From Limnobacter sp. SAORIC-580 (GTDB lineage: Bacteria; Pseudomonadota; Gammaproteobacteria; Burkholderiales; Burkholderiaceae_B), in assembly GCF_013004065.1 (NCBI RefSeq), contig NZ_CP053084.1:1984001-2048000 (forward strand): a stretch of DNA of 64,000 nt. Direction: 5' to 3'. How positions within the stretch are numbered: the first letter of the stretch is position 1; each line of letters begins with the position of its first letter. This document shows positions 27,545-36,344 of the stretch, in pieces. The translations under genes and the position numbers were made by a program. The notes under the pieces are model-generated. The model searched no databases. It saw only the letters and a program-made list of their open reading frames with translations, and was not told the origin of the DNA.

Positions 27545-28933
27545 TTATTTGTTTTGGTCCAGAGAACCCAACAAGCCATCCAGTGCACCACCTTCTGAGC
27601 CTGCACTGGAGGAAATCCCGCTGCTGAGCGAATCCAGCAAACCTGAATCGGATTCGCTTGAAGAACTGCTTAAACCAGACAGCAAGCCACCACCGCCGGT
27701 GATGGGGTCAAGAATAGGCTCCAACAAGGGATCAGTGATATCGGTCACTGGATCAAGAATCGGATCCACAATTGGATCAACCACTGGGTCTGTGACATCG
27801 GTAATCACATCCACGATTGGATCAACCACTGGGTCTGTGACATCGGTAATTACATCCACAATTGGATCAACCACTGGGTCTGTGACATCGGTAATCACAT
27901 CCACAATTGGATCAACCACTGGGTCGGTGATACCTCCAACCACATCATCAACGATATCTGTGACTGGGTCGGTGATACCGCCAATGCCGTCAGTGATGCC
28001 ACCCACAATGTCGGTAACAGGGTCCGTCACTGGCGACAAATCCAGATCAGGCAAGGAGCCCACCAAAGAAGCAATGTCATCAAACGTTGAATCCAGATTC
28101 AACAGACTGTCCAACTGCGGGTTGGCACCTACGTTGATCGTACCCAACAGGTCGGTCAGTACCGTGGAAACCTCGCCAGCGTCTTCAAAAATACTCAAAC
28201 CCAAATCACTGCTGGGCAGACCATTTTGCGCCGCAAACTGGTTCTGGACATCGCCACTCAGGTTGTCAAATACAGGCTCAAAAGTGGTGTTCAGCAAATT
28301 GATTTGATCAAGTACGGCATCGATGGCAGTTTGCAGGCTCTCGGGACTGGGGTTTTGGCCCAAACTGCCGATCAGGCTGTTCAATGCATCGTCGGGGTTT
28401 ATTCCGCCACCACCTTCCAGCATGGCCATAAGCTGAGCAAACTCTGCAGAGACCGGCACCAATGAACCATCGGGATTGGCGACAGGCTTGAGCAAAGTGA
28501 AATCTGAAACCTTTGAAAGATCAGTGGGCTGTGACAAAGCCTTGTTGCCCAAACCGGCCAAACTTGCAGACTCACCCACGGTGGTTTTACCAAAAGTAAC
28601 CGGGGCTGCGCTGGCCACTTGAGCCGCCATGCCCATGGCACTGGATGCACCACTTAAATCGGCTGCTGCCACTGCACCCAAAAGGCCTGCACCTGAATAC
28701 GCGGGGGACAATCCCGAAAAACCGCCACCAGATGGGTTCGATTGATGCAATTGACTTTTCGCCGCACTGCCAGGAAAACCGGAGTTGGCGCTTAAACCGT
28801 CGAATTCGGATGTGTTCAGGGTGGATTGCAAAAACTGCATGTTCAGAGCAGACGGATCAGCAAGTTGCTGTTCAGCACGCTCTACAGCCCGATCTTCGGC
28901 CGTGCTCTTCATGTTTTGAATGTCATCGCCCAT
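27545..28933 (-). CDS. Repeat protein, candidate type I secretion substrate
   Basis: A protein of about 462 residues with no family I can name. The N-terminal third is Gly/Ser/Ala-rich with short helices, the middle is acidic, and residues about 320-415 are built from D-P-V-x-D-P-I-x-D units; one 15-residue unit (DPVVDPIVDVITDVT) is repeated three times almost exactly. A Ser/Asp/Gly/Leu-rich tail closes the protein. No Cys, no N-terminal signal peptide and no GGxGxD calcium repeats are visible. The ATG at 28933 has AAAGGA 9 bases upstream; other in-frame ATGs lie at 28942 and 28966. It follows the tolC-type gene of a complete type I exporter on the same strand, so export is likely but inferred. 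Confidence 0.75.
   Translation of the reverse strand: MGDDIQNMKSTAEDRAVERAEQQLADPSALNMQFLQSTLNTSEFDGLSANSGFPGSAAKSQLHQSNPSGGGFSGLSPAYSGAGLLGAVAAADLSGASSAMGMAAQVASAAPVTFGKTTVGESASLAGLGNKALSQPTDLSKVSDFTLLKPVANPDGSLVPVSAEFAQLMAMLEGGGGINPDDALNSLIGSLGQNPSPESLQTAIDAVLDQINLLNTTFEPVFDNLSGDVQNQFAAQNGLPSSDLGLSIFEDAGEVSTVLTDLLGTINVGANPQLDSLLNLDSTFDDIASLVGSLPDLDLSPVTDPVTDIVGGITDGIGGITDPVTDIVDDVVGGITDPVVDPIVDVITDVTDPVVDPIVDVITDVTDPVVDPIVDVITDVTDPVVDPIVDPILDPVTDITDPLLEPILDPITGGGGLLSGLSSSSSESDSGLLDSLSSGISSSAGSEGGALDGLLGSLDQNK
27778..27930. repeat. 45-bp direct tandem repeats
   Basis: Three nearly identical 45-bp units at 27778-27822, 27823-27867 and 27868-27912, plus about 18 bases of a fourth. The units differ by only one or two bases. 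They encode the DPVVDPIVDVITDVT repeat of the protein above, in frame. Confidence 0.93.
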
Positions 28934-29066
28934 TTTTGTCATTCCTTTGGGAATCGCCCCACTCATGCCAGTTTCTCAGGGTTCGAGCCCTGCGAATGGA
29001 TGAATTAAGGCAGTAAAATGCCCCTGTTTGACCAGTGTGAGCACTTTACTGACAAAAATCAAGACT

Positions 29067-30758
29067 TTACCGATAAAACCTGGGATCGAGAACAGGCGCT
29101 GGTTTCAGGGTTGGCCGCAGTTCTTTTTCAGTCGTACTGCCCTGCACGCGGCTGCGTTCCGAGCTTTTCTCAACCTCAAGCCGCTGCGCCGGGGTCAGTA
29201 CAAATCCAGCTGCCTTCTCCACTTCGGTCTGGCTAACATCCAGGCCAAGCTTTTCCGCAATTTTTTGATCAGCCGGGCTGCTGGCAATGTCGGCCGTATC
29301 TTTCAAGCTACTCTCCAGGCGCTCGCGCTCGGGAGTTTTCGAGAAAAACAACTCAAACCAATCGCCCTCTGCACCGGGGGTTGGCATCATCAAGCCCATG
29401 GCATGCATCAAGCGGAAACTCGCATCCCGTGCATCAAACACTGCGTTAATGTATGCAATCAAAACGTTGAAGTACTCAACTTGGGCATCCAGCATCACGA
29501 TCACGGTTTCACGGCCAAAATCACGAAGCCTTTTGCGGTTTTTGAATACCTGCAAAGAATCGGCATAAGCGCCGCGCAAGGTCACCGATCGCGACTGCCC
29601 GGCTGACCATTTGCCCCACTGAAAGCGGACACTTTCCTCGACCCGCAATCGGGCTGCGGCCAGTTGGGCACGCCGGGTATCAATCGTGGCTGCCGCCTGA
29701 TTCACTCGAGCGACCTGTTCGCCGCCTGAAAAAGCGCTGTACTGCAAACGCAGGTTCACGGAGCTGTCGGTTCTGTCACCAGTAAAGGGGTCGGGTTCAC
29801 CAAAAAATTGCTGAATACCCACCAGGTTCAAAGACGGGTACAGGCTTGCATCCTCAGCCGTGTAGTTGTGTCGCGCTTTCACGATCTGGCTTTCAGCTAC
29901 ACGAATTTCCGGGTTGGAAAACAGCGCTTTCGTGACCGCTTCATCTACCAGCTGGGGCAACATGTTGCGCTGAATTTCCAGTTCCGGCACGTTGTAGCCC
30001 TCGGGATAAACACCGAAGTAACGGAAGTAAGTGGCACGGGCCTCTTCAAACTGTCCTTCAAAATTCACCAGCCGGTCACGGGTGACCGCCAAACGGGCTT
30101 TCGCAAATTGTGCATCGGTAACGCCGCTTCCGCCCAACTCAACCCGACGCTCCTCAAGGGCCAGCAATTGGGCGACGGCTGCCTCTGCGGCTCGGGAGGC
30201 TTCCACCAACAAAGCATTGCGCGACAAAGTACTGCTGGCCAAAAAGCCTTCGAGCACCACGTCTTGAATTGTTTTTACAAATTGCCCATCTGCGATAGTC
30301 CCATCGGTTTCAGCCGCTTTTACTCTCGCAGTAATTCGACCCGCGGTGTACAGGGGCTGGGTCACCGTAATGTCGGTCGATTGCCGGTTGGTCACTGTTG
30401 AACTAGAACTGGCATTGGCACCCACAGTAATTCTGGGGTAATAGGCAGCGCGGGCACCATCTTCAATAAATTGCGAGGCATTCACATTGATGCGTGAAGT
30501 CACAATTTCAGGGTTGGTGCGCAACATGTTCAGGAAGCGAATTTTGGTGAGCTCTTCCTTGCTCATTTTTGCTGCCTCTGCCGGAGCTATGCGTCGGGCA
30601 CGAAACTCGTTGTTGTCGTTGCCTACATTGGCAGAAGGCTGGTCGCTCGCGGGCAGATCTTGCGCACCCACGGGAAATGCAAGAAGGCCCGCAATCAGCA
30701 CACACAGTGCTTTGCGAGCCCATACGCCCCCCTGGGTCATGTCCAATTGTGTTGTCAT
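29067..30758 (-). CDS. TolC-type outer membrane factor
   Basis: A 563-residue outer membrane efflux protein. A signal peptide is visible at about 11-32 (ARKALCVLIAGLLAFPVGAQ). Two OEP repeats follow, with the conserved QPLYTAGRI early in the first and YSAFSGGEQVARV in the second. It should form the trimeric channel of a type I secretion system with the HlyD-type adaptor and ABC protein encoded 8 and about 1400 bases upstream. Residues after about 450 form a longer polar tail than in E. coli TolC, with a TPAQRLEVEKSSER segment. Confidence 0.9.
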   Translation of the reverse strand: MTTQLDMTQGGVWARKALCVLIAGLLAFPVGAQDLPASDQPSANVGNDNNEFRARRIAPAEAAKMSKEELTKIRFLNMLRTNPEIVTSRINVNASQFIEDGARAAYYPRITVGANASSSSTVTNRQSTDITVTQPLYTAGRITARVKAAETDGTIADGQFVKTIQDVVLEGFLASSTLSRNALLVEASRAAEAAVAQLLALEERRVELGGSGVTDAQFAKARLAVTRDRLVNFEGQFEEARATYFRYFGVYPEGYNVPELEIQRNMLPQLVDEAVTKALFSNPEIRVAESQIVKARHNYTAEDASLYPSLNLVGIQQFFGEPDPFTGDRTDSSVNLRLQYSAFSGGEQVARVNQAAATIDTRRAQLAAARLRVEESVRFQWGKWSAGQSRSVTLRGAYADSLQVFKNRKRLRDFGRETVIVMLDAQVEYFNVLIAYINAVFDARDASFRLMHAMGLMMPTPGAEGDWFELFFSKTPERERLESSLKDTADIASSPADQKIAEKLGLDVSQTEVEKAAGFVLTPAQRLEVEKSSERSRVQGSTTEKELRPTLKPAPVLDPRFYR

Positions 30759-30766
30759 GTGTTGCT

Positions 30767-32125
30767 TTATGGTTCTCTGAAGGCTTCTTGCTTCAGCTTC
30801 AATACAGGTTTTAACAAATAATAAATAAAGGGTTGCGAACCCACGTTAATGTCAACTTCAGCGGTCATGCCCGGTGAAATGCGCAGCGGTGCATCGGGCG
30901 TGCCAAAAAATGCCTTGTCTGTGCTCACAATCAAGCGGTAATAGGGGCCGGTTTCTTCCGTACCAGGGTCAGTGTCCGCTGCAATTTGGGTCACCTTGCC
31001 GGGCAAAGTGCCATAGCGCAAAAAGTCATAGGCAGACACCTTCACTTCCGAAGGTTGATCCATGCTCACATAACCGCGGTCTGCGGGTGAAAGTCGGGTT
31101 TCAACCACCAACACCTCATCGACTGGCACCACTTCCATGATGGGCTCACCCTGGCGAACCACGTTGCCCACGGCCTGTAACTTCAAGTTTTTCACCACGC
31201 CATCGATGGGTGACCGAATCACGGCACGGTCGCGCTGATCGCTGGCTCGATCAATTTCATCTTTCAAACTGGCCAACTGGCGTTCAAGCGTTGTTAATTC
31301 ATCCGCAGCCCTGCGGCGGAACTTGCCATCTTCTTCCACTCGGCGAGCACGGCTTTGCCCAACAGTGGCCTGGGCTGATGCAATGGTTTGCCGCATCGAG
31401 GCAATTTCAGCGGTCAAACTGTCGTAATCACGTTTCTTGGTCAAATATTCAAGCTGAGACACAAGGCGTTCGCGAACCAGTTCTCGGGTAATTTCCAGTT
31501 CACGCAGGGTAGTCACTGCGCGATTCTCCAAGCCTTCAAGCTTGGCTTGCAATTCGCCCACCTTACCCTGGTTGCCCAGCATCTGGCTGTCATTCACGCC
31601 CAGAATACCGTTCAATTCAGTAATGCGGGCAATGTAGGTGGACTGCTCGGTGCGATACAAATCGGGATAGTCTGCAATAATTTCTGCGGGATATTCTGGT
31701 GCCTTGCCCGAAGCCTCGCCCAGCAAACGCGCACGGCTCATCTCCAATGCGGCACGCCGGCTTTTCAATTCTTCAATGTTGATGCCCGAAGTGGCCAGGT
31801 TCAGTTGAACCAACATGGACCCTTCTTTCACCAGATCACCCTCTTTCACAGCCAGGTCCTGAACAATACCGCCTTCCAGGTGCTGAATACTTTTGACCCG
31901 GGTCGATGGAATCACCTTGCCCGGCGCAGTAACCACCTGGTCAACGCGGATGAACAAGGATGCGAACAAAGACAGCGCAATCAAACCCAGCGCAAACCTG
32001 CTTTTGGTGTCGAACCCACCACCATTGGGTTTGTAAAGGGCGGGGACCTCATAGGGCTTCAGATCATTTTTGCCGACTTCGGCCAATGCATTGTTCGACT
32101 TCATGATTTCTCGACCTTCGCTCAT
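30767..32125 (-). CDS. HlyD family type I secretion periplasmic adaptor
   Basis: A 452-residue membrane-fusion protein. A short cytoplasmic N-terminus is followed by one membrane helix (about 45-63), the lipoyl-type half motif HLEGGIVQDLAVKEGD, a long coiled-coil hairpin (about 120-290) and the second half motif RSPIDGVVKNLKLQAVGNVVRQGEP. The C-terminal block includes the HlyD signature ISPGMTAEVDI. The ATG at 32125 shares its A with the TGA of the ABC gene (TGATG), so translation is coupled; a GTG lies one codon earlier. It links the inner-membrane ABC protein to the TolC-type channel. Confidence 0.93.
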   Translation of the reverse strand: MSEGREIMKSNNALAEVGKNDLKPYEVPALYKPNGGGFDTKSRFALGLIALSLFASLFIRVDQVVTAPGKVIPSTRVKSIQHLEGGIVQDLAVKEGDLVKEGSMLVQLNLATSGINIEELKSRRAALEMSRARLLGEASGKAPEYPAEIIADYPDLYRTEQSTYIARITELNGILGVNDSQMLGNQGKVGELQAKLEGLENRAVTTLRELEITRELVRERLVSQLEYLTKKRDYDSLTAEIASMRQTIASAQATVGQSRARRVEEDGKFRRRAADELTTLERQLASLKDEIDRASDQRDRAVIRSPIDGVVKNLKLQAVGNVVRQGEPIMEVVPVDEVLVVETRLSPADRGYVSMDQPSEVKVSAYDFLRYGTLPGKVTQIAADTDPGTEETGPYYRLIVSTDKAFFGTPDAPLRISPGMTAEVDINVGSQPFIYYLLKPVLKLKQEAFREP

Positions 32126-34053
32126 CACGCTTGAGCGGCCTTGCCGCCCGCATCCGTATTTGCCTGTCCTTCAGCGCCATTGGCCCCCAGCGTCTGCTTG
32201 GCAGCCTCGGAAGTCACTTGCGACGCAGCTTTGGGCGCGGCTGGCACGGGCTTCGGTACAGAAATGCCATACAACAATTTCAGCATTTCCGGTGTCGCAC
32301 CAACGTGCAACTTTGAAGCCTTGTCCAGATAAATGATCTTGTCGCAAATCGACATTAAACGCACTGAATGCGTCACCATGATGATGGTCTTCACGGTGGC
32401 CAAGCTTTTAAACACGGCCATCAAGTGGGTTTCTGCCGCAAAATCCAGGTCGTTCGTGGGTTCATCCAGCAACAACACGGGCGCGTCCGACAAAAACGCC
32501 TGGGTAATGGCAACCCTTCGGCGTTGCCCACCCGACAAGCGGTTACCCCCCTCGCCCACTTGCGTCATGTAGCCATCTGGCATTTTTGCAATGAACTCAT
32601 GCGCACCAGAACGCTTGGCAGCCAACAAAATTTGCTCGTCACTGGCATCGGGGTTGGACCGGCGCAGGTTCTCAACAATCGTGCCTTCAAACAATTGCGA
32701 TGTTTGGGGCAAAAAGCCAATCCACTTGGCAAGTTCCTGCCGAGAGAACTGTGACAAATCGTATTCGTCCAGCAACACACGGCCGCTTTGAGGCTCATAA
32801 AGACCACGCAGCAATTTCAACAAAGTTGATTTGCCCGCGCCGTTGTCACCTGCCAAGCCGTAAATGCCACGGGGGCCAATTTGAGCCGAAACCGACTTGA
32901 CCACTTCCTTTTGTGCACCAACGTGCTGATAACTTACATTTTCAAGGCGCAAAGCGCCCGAAGGCATGGGCAGGTTCAAACCAGTGTGTTGCTTCTCCTC
33001 ATCTGCGGCAAACACTTTGTTCAAGCGGTCTGTGGCTTCACGGGAATGTGCAATCGAGCGCCAGTGACCAGTCAATGCAGCCAACGGGCCAATCGCCTTG
33101 GCAGCCAGCATGTTCGAGGCAATCAGTCCACCCACCGTCATCCATTGGTTAATCACTGCGTAGGCGCCCACAGCCGTAATGGCCACGTTCACACACAGCA
33201 TGATGGAGACCGACAACTCGCGCTGGTCTTCCATTTCACCATTTTTCTGAAATGATTCCTGAACCCAGGAGTTGTAGCTTGACACCCAGGCCCGCTTGGC
33301 AGAATCGTCCTGCACCAAGCTTTTAATCGCTTCACGGCCCCGGCAAACCTCGGCCAGCACTTCATCCCGGCGGCGAGCGCGCGAAAATTCCTCCACTCGG
33401 CGCTTGCGGAATTCACCCGAGCTGTACCAAGACAAGGCGGCCAAACACACCAAGCCAATCAGCACCACGGGCAATACAGGCATAGCGATAGTGGCGATCA
33501 ATCCAATGGCCAGAATGGCAAATGGCAGATCAAGAATGGTCATGGCAACCGCGCCACTCCAGACCACGCGCACGGTGTCCACATCTTTAAACAGGGAATA
33601 CCAAGCCGCAGTTGAACGGGCCTCCAACTGTCGCAATGGGATCGACAGAATCTTGTTCATCAATTTGCTGGCGATTTGCCCGTCAATTTTTACCGCAGCC
33701 ACACGCAGAACTCGAGCCCGGAACGAACGCAAAATCAGATCTGCTGCAAGCAAAATACCCATGCCGATCAACAAAGCGGTCAGTGTATTCAGGCCCGAGC
33801 GGTAAATAACCCGGTCATATACCTGCAAGGAAAATACCGCAGGGAATAAGGCCACCAGATTCACGAAAATCGACAACAACGCCGCACGCTTTAGCAAAGG
33901 CAAGGCGCTGCGAATGACCCCCTCAACTGTTTTTGAGTTGGATGCGTCGACCGCATTATTCCCATCGGCGGCGGCATCTCCCGATTTTTCCGGCTTCAAG
34001 CCGAAATTCCAGAGCGCTTCGAGTCTTTCTTTGAACAAATATTTAACCGACAT
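32125..34053 (-). CDS. Type I secretion ABC transporter (permease fused to ATPase)
   Basis: A 642-residue exporter half-transporter. The membrane domain is at about 65-330. The ATPase has Walker A GDNGAGKST (about 400-408), signature LSGGQRRRV (about 507) and Walker B VLLLDEPTNDLD (about 529). There is no N-terminal C39 peptidase domain, so the substrate would not be processed at a double-Gly leader. It resembles PrtD/LapB-type exporters. The C-terminal extension after residue 600 is Ala/Pro-rich. Co-directional with the anti-sigma-like gene (14 bases) and the adaptor (overlap). Confidence 0.92.
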   Translation of the reverse strand: MSVKYLFKERLEALWNFGLKPEKSGDAAADGNNAVDASNSKTVEGVIRSALPLLKRAALLSIFVNLVALFPAVFSLQVYDRVIYRSGLNTLTALLIGMGILLAADLILRSFRARVLRVAAVKIDGQIASKLMNKILSIPLRQLEARSTAAWYSLFKDVDTVRVVWSGAVAMTILDLPFAILAIGLIATIAMPVLPVVLIGLVCLAALSWYSSGEFRKRRVEEFSRARRRDEVLAEVCRGREAIKSLVQDDSAKRAWVSSYNSWVQESFQKNGEMEDQRELSVSIMLCVNVAITAVGAYAVINQWMTVGGLIASNMLAAKAIGPLAALTGHWRSIAHSREATDRLNKVFAADEEKQHTGLNLPMPSGALRLENVSYQHVGAQKEVVKSVSAQIGPRGIYGLAGDNGAGKSTLLKLLRGLYEPQSGRVLLDEYDLSQFSRQELAKWIGFLPQTSQLFEGTIVENLRRSNPDASDEQILLAAKRSGAHEFIAKMPDGYMTQVGEGGNRLSGGQRRRVAITQAFLSDAPVLLLDEPTNDLDFAAETHLMAVFKSLATVKTIIMVTHSVRLMSICDKIIYLDKASKLHVGATPEMLKLLYGISVPKPVPAAPKAASQVTSEAAKQTLGANGAEGQANTDAGGKAAQA

Positions 34054-34067
34054 TGCGAGTCCCTAGG

Positions 34068-34484
34068 TTACACAGCGCCTGCCGAACCAGCCATGCGCAA
34101 CTGCTGCGCCTTGAGTCGTTCAAGCAATACCAGGTACGAGGCGATCAAACGGACAACAGCAGGGCGCATGCCGGCCAACTGTTCGCGAGTCAACTTGGCC
34201 AACGGGTTTTCCAAGCGGGTATGGGCATCGGGCTGCGCATCGATTGCACGGCATACCCGCTCAAATACATTGCTAAGCGCGGCGTCCACTTCAGCTTCAG
34301 TCATCGCGGAATACAACACTTGTGGCTTGGCATCAATCAAACTCAAACGCTCTTGCCAGTTCAGTACCGATTTGGCCAACACGGGGTCCAATCTCAACTG
34401 TCCTTCAAATGCGGTGCGCTCGGCTCCACGCATCACGCCAAGTACGTAGTCGGCAGCCAACCAGTTTTTGTCGTCGTCAGTCAT
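34068..34484 (-). CDS. Anti-sigma-factor-like protein, soluble
   Basis: A 138-residue protein. Residues about 8-35 (WLAADYVLGVMRGAERTAFEGQL) match the start of RskA/ChrR-type anti-sigma domains. Unlike most RskA proteins it has no membrane helix and no periplasmic domain, so any signal would have to be sensed in the cytoplasm. The usual His/Cys zinc residues are not seen. It lies 9 bases after the ECF sigma gene, the standard place for its antagonist. The role is inferred from this placement and the N-terminal motif. Confidence 0.75.
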   Translation of the reverse strand: MTDDDKNWLAADYVLGVMRGAERTAFEGQLRLDPVLAKSVLNWQERLSLIDAKPQVLYSAMTEAEVDAALSNVFERVCRAIDAQPDAHTRLENPLAKLTREQLAGMRPAVVRLIASYLVLLERLKAQQLRMAGSAGAV

Positions 34485-34493
34485 GCGGCCCCC

Positions 34494-35129
34494 TTATGCC
34501 ATGTATCCGGATTGTTCAGCGTCCTGGCGACGCGAATTGTTCGCAGCCATGGTTGCCAAGCCTTCGGACTGAAATTCGTCATATACGGTTTTCAACTCGA
34601 TCAAGCCCCTGCGAACCCAGGTTTTAACGGTGCCCAATGGCACGTCCAGGTGCTCTGATATCTCTGCATGGCTCATGCCGTGGGTATAAGCCAAAGTAAG
34701 CACCTGGCGATATTTGCCTTCAAGGCGTTGCACGCAGGCCTGCATTACCCGGCTGGTTTCCTTGTCATCGCTGCTCGTTGAATGAGCTTCAAACACCAAT
34801 TCATTGGGTTCGTCGTCCTGGTCAGAAAACTGGTCCAGGGAAATTGAATTCACGGTGTGGCTTTGCTGGGCGATTAGGTCAAGTGCCCTGTTTCTCACCA
34901 CTTGGTGCAACCAGGTTTCGGGTGCAGACAACTTGTTGTTGAAAGTGTGGGCGTATCGCCAAAGCCGGATATAGGCGTCCTGAAGCACGTCTTGAGCCAT
35001 GCCGGGCTCCCGAACTATGCGCAACGCAACAGCAAACATCTTTCTAGACGTGAGTTGATACAACTCCTCAAACGCCTTTCGATCGCGATTTGCAATTCGT
35101 TCAATTAAAGAAGCGAGCTCTTCTCTCAA
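34494..35129 (-). CDS. ECF RNA polymerase sigma factor
   Basis: A 211-residue group IV sigma factor. Region 2 covers residues about 17-85 (RKAFEELYQLTSRKMFAVALRI, then QDVLQDAYIRLWR), and region 4 covers about 130-185 with the helix-turn-helix SHAEISEHLDVPLGTVKTW. It is SigK-like. The start is a TTG at 35129, with GGGG upstream; no ATG gives a full region 2, and the next in-frame ATG would cut it. First gene of the minus-strand run that includes the anti-sigma-like protein and the type I exporter, so it probably controls that export system. Confidence 0.92.
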   Translation of the reverse strand: MREELASLIERIANRDRKAFEELYQLTSRKMFAVALRIVREPGMAQDVLQDAYIRLWRYAHTFNNKLSAPETWLHQVVRNRALDLIAQQSHTVNSISLDQFSDQDDEPNELVFEAHSTSSDDKETSRVMQACVQRLEGKYRQVLTLAYTHGMSHAEISEHLDVPLGTVKTWVRRGLIELKTVYDEFQSEGLATMAANNSRRQDAEQSGYMA

Positions 35130-35285
35130 CCTGGCTGTCCCCGAGATGAAGTCATCTGTGTGTGTTTGATACGTCCTGTCACTGTTAATTTACAGTCGAG
35201 CCAGACTTTGGTTTTGTCAAAAAGGCCAAGTTTTACTGCTCAAACCACTGAATAGGGCCACCCAACACGGGGGATGTAACTCCTA

Positions 35286-35309
35286 AGTATCCCCTAGCTA
35301 AGGGATACT
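35286..35309. promoter_or_regulatory. 24-bp dyad between sigma factor and LuxR-type gene
   Basis: AGTATCCC (35286-35293) and GGGATACT (35302-35309) are perfect complements, with the self-complementary TAGCTA at the centre and a single mismatched pair. It lies in the 368-base gap between the divergent sigma and LuxR-type genes. A second, shorter dyad, ACTGT-N6-ACAGT, is at 35181-35196. The rest of the gap shows no gene. A two-fold site fits a dimeric regulator of the NarL/LuxR type. Confidence 0.6.
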
Positions 35310-35497
35310 AGCAAAAGTTCCGATTCCAGAACAGTACTTGCATTGTCTATTTGCTTACATAGTAGGTCGAAATGCAATCCCCCCCAAAGTAATTAACCCG
35401 CTTGAAATTACCTACGGAGCATTGAATCCAAAATTTATCACCTGAAGTACAAATCGAATAAGCAGCAACCCAAACAAATCCAAAAGCGGGGCAAACG

Positions 35498-36232
35498 ATG
35501 ACCTTAATACCGAGCTGGCCGAGCCAGCCACACATGGGTGGGACTATGAAGAATGAAAAGGGCTTGGCAGGTCGACCACTAACGCCCCGAGAAACGGGCA
35601 TTCAAAATACCCCACCGGGCAGGACCATCAGCCTTCAGCCCATGTTCGTCACCAACCGGACAACCCTTGAAGAAATCGACAACCACCTGGCCAGCGCTGA
35701 AACGCGAATCGTGGTGATTACCATTGAAAAAGGCAACAGGCATGGCGAGGCCGTGGTTCAACACATTGGTGCAAGCTATTCCGATGTTCGAGTTGTATTG
35801 GTGTGCGAAGGCAATGCGCAAGACATTCTGGCGATGGCATTCAAACCTGGCGTGTGGGCTTGTGTAGGCCGCCAATCGTCAGTAGAAACGCTTCGCGAGG
35901 CAATAGACACCGTTGCCGCAGGCGCCCGTTATGTGGCCCCTGAACTGGTGAATAACAAAACAACCCCTTCTTACGGCTCTTCCGAGCAGCAAAACCTGGG
36001 GGGCCAAATTAATCCACTGGCCGACCAAGACGAAGGCGCCCAATTGACCCGCCGTGAACGTCAAGTGCTTACCTTGATTGCTCAAGGCCGTCCTCGCCGT
36101 GAAATCGCAGAATTGCTGAAGGTTTCACCGCGCACTATCGACGCTTACCGCGCGCGTTTGCTGCAAAAGTTGAATCTGGATTCCAGTGTTCAACTGGTGA
36201 AGTACGCAATTTCCGCGGGCATGGCCAGCTAA
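35498..36232 (+). CDS. LuxR family regulator with degenerate receiver domain
   Basis: A protein of up to 244 residues. The C-terminal LuxR helix-turn-helix is intact (LTRRERQVLTLIAQGRPRREIAELLKVSPRTIDAYRARLLQKL, about 180-222). The N-terminal domain has the shape of a response-regulator receiver, but the strand that should carry the phosphoacceptor Asp reads RIVVITIE with Thr at that place, and the conserved Lys is replaced by Arg in CVGRQSS. Phosphorylation control is therefore unlikely. In-frame ATGs at 35498, 35531 and 35546 leave the start unsure. It is divergent from the sigma/export operon and may regulate it. Confidence 0.85.
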   Translation: MTLIPSWPSQPHMGGTMKNEKGLAGRPLTPRETGIQNTPPGRTISLQPMFVTNRTTLEEIDNHLASAETRIVVITIEKGNRHGEAVVQHIGASYSDVRVVLVCEGNAQDILAMAFKPGVWACVGRQSSVETLREAIDTVAAGARYVAPELVNNKTTPSYGSSEQQNLGGQINPLADQDEGAQLTRRERQVLTLIAQGRPRREIAELLKVSPRTIDAYRARLLQKLNLDSSVQLVKYAISAGMAS

Positions 36233-36266
36233 ATGTAAGTTGGGCAAACCTCAATAACAGCAGATT

Positions 36267-36294
36267 AAAACCCCGCAACGCTGCGGGGTTTTTT
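36267..36294 (+). terminator. Intrinsic terminator after the LuxR-type gene
   Basis: ACCCCGCA pairs with TGCGGGGT around ACGC, with four A before and six T after. It lies 35 bases past the stop. Confidence 0.93.
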
Positions 36295-36344
36295 ATTTGT
36301 GCGGCTAAAATAGGGGTTTAGCGCAACTAAACCCTCCCCCAAAC

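Noticed and set aside
27778..27930. CRISPR array
   Set aside because: The repeats are directly adjacent with no spacers and are in frame inside a protein gene.
27545..28933. RTX-type calcium repeats in the repeat protein
   Set aside because: I looked for GGxGxDxUx nonapeptides; only isolated Gly-rich runs occur, so it is not an RTX protein.
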